13,289 nt of DNA, taken from the NCBI GenBank assembly GCA_031290375.1, contig JAITNR010000052.1:1-13289 (forward strand), read 5' to 3'. Positions 1 through 7,300 of this stretch are shown in pieces; positions within the stretch are counted from its first letter, which is position 1; every line of letters starts with the position of its first letter. Under the pieces are notes generated by a model that had not been told where the DNA came from, searched no databases, and saw nothing but the letters and a program-made list of their open reading frames with translations. The position numbers and the translations under genes were made by a program. Source of the stretch: Prevotellaceae bacterium. Lineage in GTDB: Bacteria > Bacteroidota > Bacteroidia > Bacteroidales > Paludibacteraceae.

Positions 1-23
1 GATTACATTATTTTCCATACGGT

Positions 24-296
24 TTATTTTTTTAGTTGATTTAGTACCTGTTCTACGTCTTCGGGCTTGTAATACATTTTGTGATTGATTTGGGAATAAG
101 GTAAAGTGCCGTTATTCCGGTAAGTTTGCAATGTTCGTTTTGAGATATTCAGCATCATGCAGACATCCTGATTATCCAACCACTTCTTTAACTCTTTACT
201 TTGCGGGCAGCAAAGATTATTTACTCTTTGAACAAATTGCTTGAATCGTTCCGTCATCGCCTCGAAAGTTCGAGCTTCAATGTTTACTATTTCCAT
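24..296 (-). CDS. Small helix-turn-helix (MerR/HTH_17-like) DNA-binding protein
   Basis: This encodes a 90-aa protein whose C-terminal half reads as a winged helix-turn-helix of the MerR/HTH_17 class. Residues about 40-61 (LDNQDVCMMLNISKRTLQTY) form the HTH, followed by a short wing around NGTLPYSQINHKMYY and a final helix, PEDVEQVLNQL. The 'name-the-box, then R-x-L-Q-x-Y-R' pattern is common in excisionase-like regulators encoded on Bacteroidetes conjugative and mobilizable elements. The first 35 residues look helical and carry no recognised domain. The ATG at 296 lies about 38 nt downstream of a good Bacteroidetes -7 box on the same strand. The gene diverges from the DUF3408 gene. A role in controlling excision or transfer genes is inferred from family and context, not shown by the sequence. 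Confidence 0.85.
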   Translation of the reverse strand: MEIVNIEARTFEAMTERFKQFVQRVNNLCCPQSKELKKWLDNQDVCMMLNISKRTLQTYRNNGTLPYSQINHKMYYKPEDVEQVLNQLKK

Positions 297-333
297 ATTT
301 TATTTTTTAAAATTTATTTTTCGTTTTCGAGTT

Positions 334-341
334 CAAAGGTA
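334..341 (-). promoter_or_regulatory. Candidate Bacteroidetes -7 promoter box for the HTH gene
   Basis: Read on the minus strand, this is TACCTTTG, an exact match to the Bacteroidetes -7 consensus TAnnTTTG, placed about 38 nt before the HTH gene's ATG. A TTTTG lies about 23 nt upstream, slightly farther than the usual -33 spacing, so the -33 half is only tentative. Confidence 0.5.
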
Positions 342-388
342 ATATAACATTTTCTGATAATTGACAAAATTCTGAGAGGTGGCAGTGG

Positions 389-811
389 TTGGCAAAGAGT
401 AACAAAGAATTAACAGACATTAATGAGGAAGCATTTTTGACATCCCTAACCGGATACACTCATGAGAAAAAACAAATTGTAGAAAGTACACCGGCTGAAA
501 ATATTACAGCTGATAAACCGAGTTCAGCAACTGTACCTGATGCGATTACTGTACAAACCGACAATTCCAAACAAACAGGTAATAAACAACGCAAACTTGC
601 ATTGGAAGAGTTCAGACAACAATTCATGCACGCTCCGAAAATCGACAGTCGCAAGCCGGTTTTTGTTGGCGAAACAACTCGCGATGAACTGGAGTGGATT
701 GTCCGGCTATTCGGTTTTAGGAAATTGAGCGTTTCGGGACTGATTGAAAACCTTGTCCTGCATTTTCTTGAAACCTACAAAGAGGATGTTGAGCAGTGGC
801 GAAAAATGTAA
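389..811 (+). CDS. DUF3408 domain protein of a conjugative element
   Basis: This encodes a 140-aa protein. The N-terminal half (about residues 1-70) is polar, low in hydrophobics and probably disordered. The C-terminal part, from about residue 80 (RKPVFVGETTRDELEWIVR) to the end (LVLHFLETYKEDVEQWRKM), matches my memory of DUF3408. That family is found almost only on Bacteroidetes conjugative transposons, near ParA and mobilization genes. Its biochemical role is not established; the compact helical C-terminus would suit a small DNA-binding or partition accessory protein, which is inference. The start is taken as TTG at 389, which gives MAKSNK and has a purine-rich GAGAGG stretch 8-15 nt upstream. 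An in-frame stop at 362-364 limits any extension, and no ATG is available nearby. It lies upstream of mobA, as expected for a transfer region. Confidence 0.8.
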   Translation: MAKSNKELTDINEEAFLTSLTGYTHEKKQIVESTPAENITADKPSSATVPDAITVQTDNSKQTGNKQRKLALEEFRQQFMHAPKIDSRKPVFVGETTRDELEWIVRLFGFRKLSVSGLIENLVLHFLETYKEDVEQWRKM

Positions 812-866
812 ACACAATGCAGTTAGTAAAATATGTTTACTGTGTACAGTCAATTTTTTACCTTCG

Positions 867-953
867 GCATCGAAGATGCGCGTGTTCGTCGGAACACAGC
901 AAGTTGTGTTCTGGTGCGCCCGAAACCTTTCGGGCACACCAGAACTCTTGCTG
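867..953 (+). repeat. Cluster of inverted repeats upstream of mobA (candidate oriT or structured leader)
   Basis: Several hairpins sit side by side. GCATC/GATGC pairs at 867-871 and 875-879. GTGTTC/GAACAC pairs at 882-887 and 892-897. A long hairpin has arms at 909-925 and 928-944 (17 nt each, one mismatch, 2-nt centre), extended by an outer CAGCAAG/CTTGCTG stem at 897-903 and 947-953. GAACACA at 892-898 can also pair with TGTGTTC at 905-911, so two of the folds exclude each other. The stretch is clearly more GC-rich than the DNA on either side. In many Bacteroidetes elements oriT lies next to the mob genes, so an origin of transfer is the favoured reading. An attenuator-type leader of mobA is the alternative. 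No nic site can be assigned. Confidence 0.5.
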
Positions 954-980
954 AAAATGCCTTCAAAGTCGGCATTTTTT
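954..980 (+). terminator. Terminator-like hairpin before mobA
   Basis: AAAATGCC (954-961) and GGCATTTT (971-978) form an 8-bp stem with a 9-nt loop, and the right arm runs into six T residues. This resembles an intrinsic terminator that could end transcripts from the DUF3408 gene. The stem is short and largely A-T. It adjoins the hairpin cluster, so it may instead be part of an oriT structure. Confidence 0.4.
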
Positions 981-1012
981 GAATATAACTAATCATTAAA
1001 AAACAAAATATT

Positions 1013-1441
1013 ATGGCAACAGAAAAACAATTCAACAAAGGCGGTCGCCCGCCAAAGACAGACCCATGCCGTCATCGGTATTCCATCAAATTGAACGATA
1101 CCGATAATGTACGCTTTCTCGCAATGTTCGATGAAACAGGATGGAACGACAAAGCGAAATTTATCAAGGCGTGCTTGTTCAAAAAAGAAATCAAGTATGT
1201 AAAATCGGACATGGCAGCAATGGATTATTATATGCGGCTAACAACTTTCCATTCCCAATTCCGAGCAATCGGAGTGAATTACAATCAGATAGTAAAGCAT
1301 CTGAAAGCGACTTTTACAGAGAAAATGGCGTTGGCTATGTTGTATAAGTTGGAAAAGGCAACGATTGAATTGGTGTCAATCAACCAACAGATTGTGGAAT
1401 TGACAAGGGAGTTTGAGGGGAAGTATCTGTTAAAACAGTAA
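1013..1441 (+). CDS. mobA: Mobilization relaxosome protein (MobA of Bacteroidetes elements, MobC-like)
   Basis: This encodes a 142-aa basic protein. It opens with a KGGRPPK stretch and an R-H-R-Y-S-I-K-L strand, as in ribbon-helix-helix relaxosome accessory proteins, followed by a helix (about residues 33-55). The second half contains FRAIGVNYNQIVKHLKATF, the 'R-x-I-G-v-N-x-N-Q-I' signature of MobC-type and Bacteroides MobA proteins. These proteins bind oriT and help the relaxase nick it. The ATG at 1013 follows the hairpin cluster, which is where an oriT would be expected. In related elements the relaxase gene (mobB) follows at once. Here the next gene is the first gene of a defence-type operon, so the partner relaxase is displaced beyond the window or lost. 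The stop codon is TAA at 1439-1441. Confidence 0.8.
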   Translation: MATEKQFNKGGRPPKTDPCRHRYSIKLNDTDNVRFLAMFDETGWNDKAKFIKACLFKKEIKYVKSDMAAMDYYMRLTTFHSQFRAIGVNYNQIVKHLKATFTEKMALAMLYKLEKATIELVSINQQIVELTREFEGKYLLKQ

Positions 1442-1459
1442 TAATCCATAAAAAATCAG

Positions 1460-1467
1460 TATATTTG
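1460..1467 (+). promoter_or_regulatory. Candidate -7 promoter box for the cargo (defence) operon
   Basis: TATATTTG matches the Bacteroidetes -7 consensus TAnnTTTG exactly. It lies in the 78-nt gap after mobA, about 53 nt before the ATG of the first cargo gene. No clear -33 TTTG is seen at the usual distance, so the call rests on one box and on position. Confidence 0.45.
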
Positions 1468-1519
1468 CACTTTATATCAACATTATTTTTGAAATAAGGA
1501 AAACAGTGGATGATTGAAT

Positions 1520-4321
1520 ATGAAGTATCTCGAATGGAACAATATTTTAGCAAAACATTTTTTCTTTCCTGAAAACGCAGGAAAGGATATTCATTTGTAC
1601 TTAACCAAGAACGATATTATCAATATAGCCAGACAACATTTCAATGAAGAAACAGATGATGAAATTTGGGATGACTTTATCAAGGCTGTTAAATGTGGGT
1701 TACCCGGGGCAAATGGCAATATAACAGTAAAAGCAAAATATGCTTATGACAAGCGCAATTTCAGAAGTATTGATTCAATAGAAATAAAATATCCTCCATA
1801 CATATCCTACTTGGTTTTTCTTGTACTTCCATTAATTGAGGGAATTGACGGCGTATATAGTGCTAATAACTATTATGACAGGCTAAACAGGTTTCTGAGC
1901 AATAATCGAATGAGCGAAACCATAAGTACAAATGATTTTCGCAATAACCAAATAAATTGTTTGTGGGAAGATTTAGCGAATTGGGCAAATGTCAAAAGCA
2001 ACGGTGATTTGGGATTGTTCAATGTTATTCCATTTACAAATGCTAATTGGATTTATGTCGGAAAAGTTTTCTCCCAATGTGTTTTACCACCTAAGTTTTT
2101 AAATCGTTTACCAGAATTGTTTGAGGCTATTGGTTTAGTTCCCAATACTTTCTATGAAGACCGCTTTTTACAAGAGAAAATAAAAAATAGCCGAACAGAT
2201 TTAATCCCTAAAAACACATTAGACTTTTTGAAAAAAGATGATGAGTTGTCAAATTCTATCATTCAGACAATACAACACCAATACAAAAAATGGACAGGCG
2301 AAACACACGAAGAAATTGAAGAAGGAACAACTATAAGAAAGAAAAGAAACTATACTGTTGCACCGCTGTTTCTTCAATTCAAAGTAAATACCAATGATGA
2401 AGAAATTAAGTTTTCGTACAGAATGTATTTTTCAAACGATTATCCCGAAGATTTGAAATTTGGAGAATACAAAAACTTGTACGAAATAAACGGTTGGTCA
2501 AAAACAATTCTGCTTGAATTTCAAGAGGGGCTTGAGCTTAAAGACAATTTCAATAAATGGATTACAAAATTTCCTGACCGTGATGTAAGGTTATTTGTGA
2601 GTGCCGGAACATTACAGTTGAGCAATGATTTTTGGATTGAAACATACGCTCTTTCTAAAACAGACCGAATGTATTTGCTATGCAAAAAAGGGAAAGAAGA
2701 AGCAATAAAAGAATGGGGAAAAACATTTAGCAATGGAAATTTCAAGCAAGAAGATTTTGGAGGTTTGCCGAACAACTATTCGTTGTTTTGGTTTCGTAAT
2801 CCGGCACAAGGTCTTTCTGAAATCCCGATTCTCACACTCTACACCAAAAAACGAATTGAATTAGTTGGCGGGCTAAAAGTAAATTTCAGAACGTACACTA
2901 ATGACTTTTTGCCAGAAGTTGAAATTGTAAATTCAGACGGAAACGAACAAGTTTATCTACAATACAAAGGAACGGACGAAAAGATATTTTTATCTAAAAA
3001 AACATCACTTAACAACCGTTGGTTGTTGCCCAAAAAAATAGCAATAAATGCCGATTTTTGCATAAAAATAGAAGACGAAAACTTTGCAGGAAATGAACTT
3101 GCGTACAATCTTACTTCATCTGATAATACAGCAGTAAAAGTTGACAATTCTAAATTACCAAAGCGAGATTCCTTTGGAAGAAACATTACAACTGATGTGG
3201 AGCAATATTGTTTAAGTAGTAACATTATCAATCCCCAAAAATCAAGTCAACGTTATTTCTCCCCGTCAAGTTCAATGTTTACTTCAACTGTTGCAGAAAT
3301 TGCGACAAGTATTTCTTCTGCTTCATTTAATAATCATAGCGGAAATAAACTTTGCAATTTTCTTTCTTTGAAAAGTACACTTACAACCGAAGATTTTTTC
3401 AAGGCTTTTGAATTTTACTTTTCAAAAGAGTTTTCAATTACAGAAAATGAGAATCTTACAAAACAAAAAAGAGCATCATTAAATTTTTATGACTTCATCG
3501 GAATACTTGACTACGATTATGAAACAAAGAGTATTGTTCTTAATCCGCCACAATTCATTTTCATTCCGGCTGCACAAGGAAGAAAGGTTTTGTTAATTGG
3601 TGCAAGAGATTCAGCATTGGTTGAAACAATCATTGAAAAAGCACCCAATTATAATCTACAAGTTGAAATTACAAAACAATTCACGGCAAATGAAAGGTTG
3701 CTTTTGCCTGACGTAATTACCATAAAATCATTTCAACAGCCAAACGACAAATATGGAGAACAATGTTTGAAAGCGTTGGCAGATAAATTGAATATAAAAT
3801 TTTCAAACGACTATTTTCCACAAGTTGCACTTCAAGACTTTTCAGCAAACATTACAGACTATGAAAATTCATTACAACTGACAGATGAAAATGATTATGA
3901 TTGGGCAAGATATATTTTCAATCCTGAAACATTGAGATTTGAGAAAAGCGAAACCGAGAATTTTGACAAATCGTTTTCATTGCTTGAATACAAATTGAAC
4001 GAATACACTTACCAATACAAACTTTGGAAAGTCAACAAGTGCTATCAAATGAATAAGAATTGGGGAAGTTTTATTGCATTAAAACATTTCAAAAAAGACA
4101 TAATTTTGTTTGATAGCACAAGCAAAAAAGTTGCTATTCCAATTGAAACACCTTTGCCAAGATTGTTGTCAGAATCCATTATGTTATTAAGTGGATTAGC
4201 ACCCGATTTCAAAGAAATAGAAGGAAAGAAATATAGAGTTTATGAAAATGTTATTGGCATTTTCACTCAAAATTTATTCAAATTAAAATTAAGACAAACT
4301 CCAATGAACAAAGAGATATGA
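1520..4321 (+). CDS. Large protein of unknown function, first gene of the Druantia/DISARM-like operon
   Basis: This encodes a 933-aa soluble-looking protein with no signal peptide or clear membrane segment, and I recognise no catalytic motif in it. Visible blocks are an N-terminal region with a 'YYDRLNRFL ... CLWEDLANWAN' pattern (about residues 115-155), then GKVFSQCVLPPKFLNRLPEL (about 180-200). Around residues 680-695 is FIPAAQGRKVLLIGARDSAL, a beta-rich block, and near the C-terminus is PLPRLLSESIMLLSGLAP. The ATG at 1520 is chosen; a TTG six bases upstream (1514) is an alternative, better placed after the AAGGAAA at about 1496-1502. The TGA overlaps the ATG of the helicase gene (ATGA at 4318-4321), pointing to translational coupling and a joint function. 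By position, size and company it could correspond to a large Druantia type II partner such as DruF, but I cannot confirm this from sequence. Confidence 0.85.
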   Translation: MKYLEWNNILAKHFFFPENAGKDIHLYLTKNDIINIARQHFNEETDDEIWDDFIKAVKCGLPGANGNITVKAKYAYDKRNFRSIDSIEIKYPPYISYLVFLVLPLIEGIDGVYSANNYYDRLNRFLSNNRMSETISTNDFRNNQINCLWEDLANWANVKSNGDLGLFNVIPFTNANWIYVGKVFSQCVLPPKFLNRLPELFEAIGLVPNTFYEDRFLQEKIKNSRTDLIPKNTLDFLKKDDELSNSIIQTIQHQYKKWTGETHEEIEEGTTIRKKRNYTVAPLFLQFKVNTNDEEIKFSYRMYFSNDYPEDLKFGEYKNLYEINGWSKTILLEFQEGLELKDNFNKWITKFPDRDVRLFVSAGTLQLSNDFWIETYALSKTDRMYLLCKKGKEEAIKEWGKTFSNGNFKQEDFGGLPNNYSLFWFRNPAQGLSEIPILTLYTKKRIELVGGLKVNFRTYTNDFLPEVEIVNSDGNEQVYLQYKGTDEKIFLSKKTSLNNRWLLPKKIAINADFCIKIEDENFAGNELAYNLTSSDNTAVKVDNSKLPKRDSFGRNITTDVEQYCLSSNIINPQKSSQRYFSPSSSMFTSTVAEIATSISSASFNNHSGNKLCNFLSLKSTLTTEDFFKAFEFYFSKEFSITENENLTKQKRASLNFYDFIGILDYDYETKSIVLNPPQFIFIPAAQGRKVLLIGARDSALVETIIEKAPNYNLQVEITKQFTANERLLLPDVITIKSFQQPNDKYGEQCLKALADKLNIKFSNDYFPQVALQDFSANITDYENSLQLTDENDYDWARYIFNPETLRFEKSETENFDKSFSLLEYKLNEYTYQYKLWKVNKCYQMNKNWGSFIALKHFKKDIILFDSTSKKVAIPIETPLPRLLSESIMLLSGLAPDFKEIEGKKYRVYENVIGIFTQNLFKLKLRQTPMNKEI

Positions 4322-7300
4322 AAGACCCTGTAGGTTCGTTTGAAACCATAAAAAGAAATTTTATCCGTTACGTCAAAACGGCTTTCGGAACAAAGTTTGA
4401 AGGCGTTGAAAAAGAACGCTACGATTTATTGAATTACGATAAAGTCTTTTATCGTAAACCGTGGATTGAACCTTTGCCTGATTATGTTTCAAGTGGCAAA
4501 AAAATTAATGATTTAACGCTTGAAGATTTAGGGAATGCTTTGAGTGAAGCAGAAGCCAATACATTTAAAGGACTTGTAAATACAGGGCTTGTCGGAAATT
4601 TCCCATTGCATTCACACCAAGCAGAAATGTTGAAACAAGCTTTACTTGGGAATAATTGCATTATCACTTCCGGCACAGGTTCAGGAAAAACAGAATCGTT
4701 TTTACTTCCGTTATTTGCTCAACTTTCAAAAGAACTTACAAATTGGCAAACTCCAAATCAAAAATCGGCAAATGTAAATACTTGGTGGCAAAAAAATGGC
4801 GGACTTTCTGCAAGAGAAATTGTCAATAATTCAAATTTTACTTTAAGCAACGCTGTAAGACAACGCCAACACGAGACAAGAAAAGCAGGTGTAAGGGCTT
4901 TAATTCTTTATCCGATGAATGCTTTGGTAGAAGACCAAATGAGCCGTTTACGTAAAGCATTGGATTCTGACGACACAAGAGAATGGTTAAGTGAAAACAC
5001 AAACGGAAACGCAATTTATTTTGGACGATACAACGGAAGTTCACCTGTTTCCGGAGAATTGAGAAAAATAAAAGATAGCGGAAGTTTTGCAATCAACACG
5101 AAAAAAATAAACCAACTCAAAGAGCAATTACAGCAAATTGAAACCGATTCAAACCGTGTTACAGAATACATTCAACAGACAGGAAAAACAGGAAGTGAAG
5201 CAAAAGATTTAAAATCATTTTTCCAACGCTTAGATGGTGCAGAAATGCGTAGCCGTTTTGATATGCAAGTTGCACCTCCTGACATTATGATTACGAATTA
5301 TTCAATGTTGAGCATTATGCTAATGCGAGATATTGACAAAGGAATTTTCGAGGAAACAAGGCAATGGTTAAAGTGTGAAGATTTATCTGAAAATCAAAGA
5401 GAAGAAGAAAAACCAAACAGGATTTTTCATTTAATCATTGACGAATTACACTTGTACAGAGGTACGCAAGGAACAGAAGTTGCGTACTTACTCAAACTTG
5501 TACTTAACCGTTTAGGTTTACACCCTCACCACTCACAATTACGCATATTGGCTTCAAGTGCATCATTAGAAGCAGGGGATGAAGCAAGTAAAAACTTTGT
5601 GTGTGATTTTTTTGGGGTAAGCCACGAATATTTTGCAGAAAAATTCAAAATCATTGAGGGAAAAAACAATCCTATTTCTGCGTTTCCTGAAAATGAAAGA
5701 AAACTTCCAATCAGCCCTTTCAAAGAAATTGCAGAAAAATTCTCGAAAGTAAAAGGAAATATTGCAGACACAAATTTTATTGCAACTTGCGAAACAGCAG
5801 CAATCGAACTTGCAACTACTTTTAATATTATTACTCAAACCGAAAGCGGAATTTCAAAATTACTTGCAGTAATTACCAATCCCGATTTTCAATTGAAAGA
5901 AAGACTGTTTTCGCCTTGTCGGGATTATAAAGCGGTATGTTCAATACAAGCAAATGGCGATGATACAAACGGAAAATATTTTGCCGAAACAATTTTTGAA
6001 ACAACCAACAATAAAGAGGATTTAGAAAACGCCTTGCGTGGTTTGTTGATTGCAAGAGCAATGTTAGATGAACCAGAATTTAAAACCATTGCAGATTCAA
6101 TTCCTGACGAACGAAAATTGCCACGCTTTAGGTTCCATTATTTTTTTAGAAATATTGAGGGATTGTGGGCTTCGGTAAAATCCAATGACGTTGATGAAAT
6201 ATATTCTGACGGAGAAAGAGCAATTGGAAGACTGTATTCAACTACCAGAATTAATTCCGAACAAGGAAACAGAGTATTAGAATTACTCTATTGTGATAAT
6301 TGCGGAACAACCTTGTTTGGCGGTAGCCGGTTAGTTACAAAAAATGAATCGGGAAATAATTCTTTTGAAATGCTTCCAATCAGTCCAAACATTGAAGGCA
6401 TTCCCGAAAAAACACCTGCAAAATTGGTTGAAAAAAGAAGTTACCAAGAGTATGCTGTATTTTGGGCTTGTGGTAATCAATCATTCACGCAACACGATAT
6501 TGAACAAGGTATTCCACAAAATTATTGGAGACAACCAACTTTAAACGGTTTTAATCAAGGTGATTTTGAAGCAAAGTGGATTCTTGCATCACTCAACTGC
6601 ATTTCAGGCGATATTGACAATTCGCACAACAAAGCAGATGAAAAACCGGAACAATGGATTAAAGGATATTATTTCATAATAACAAACAATTCCAATCGTG
6701 ATATTGCTTTGCCCGATGCAAATGGAAATATTTCCACGATAGAAACACATAGAGCATTGCCAAGTGTTTGTCCGGGTTGTGGTGTAAACTACCAAAAAAG
6801 ACGACAAGATTGGAACAAAAGCAAAACTTCTTCTATTCGTGGTTTCAGAACCGGTTTCGCCAAAACAACACAAATGTTTGCAAAGGAATTGATGTATCAA
6901 CTTCCAAGCAATGAAGCTGAAAGAAAATTAGTTGTGTTTTCTGATAGCCGTGAAGATGCAGCGCAAATTGCAAACGGTATTGAACGCAATCACTTTTCTG
7001 ATTTAATGCGTGAAATTTTAGTGAATGAATTACATTCAAATTTAATGTTTCGGTTCCAAATTGTGAGTGCTTTTGATAATGGAGATACAACAAGACAGAT
7101 GGAATTGCAACAGCAATCGCAAACAATTTTTGATGAAATAGAATACTTGATTGATAATTCAAATTACAATGGATACAACACAAAAAAATTGCGAGAAAAA
7201 CAAGAGGCAGATGCAAAGTTGAACGAAATCCGTTCACTTACACTCAACATAAGAAGTTTGGTTGATATTACTAATTCAGTAAATCTTGCGCCACTTGTTA

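Noticed and set aside
707..1038. Short open frames on both strands across the region between the DUF3408 gene and mobA (707-937 minus, 744-992 plus, 850-1038 minus).
   Set aside because: They are created by the inverted repeats and by overlap with the real genes. Their translations are cysteine-rich and protein-unlike.
1514..1519. TTG at 1514 as the start of the 933-aa protein.
   Set aside because: An in-frame ATG follows only two codons later, so ATG at 1520 is preferred. The TTG remains possible because its spacing from the purine-rich stretch is better.
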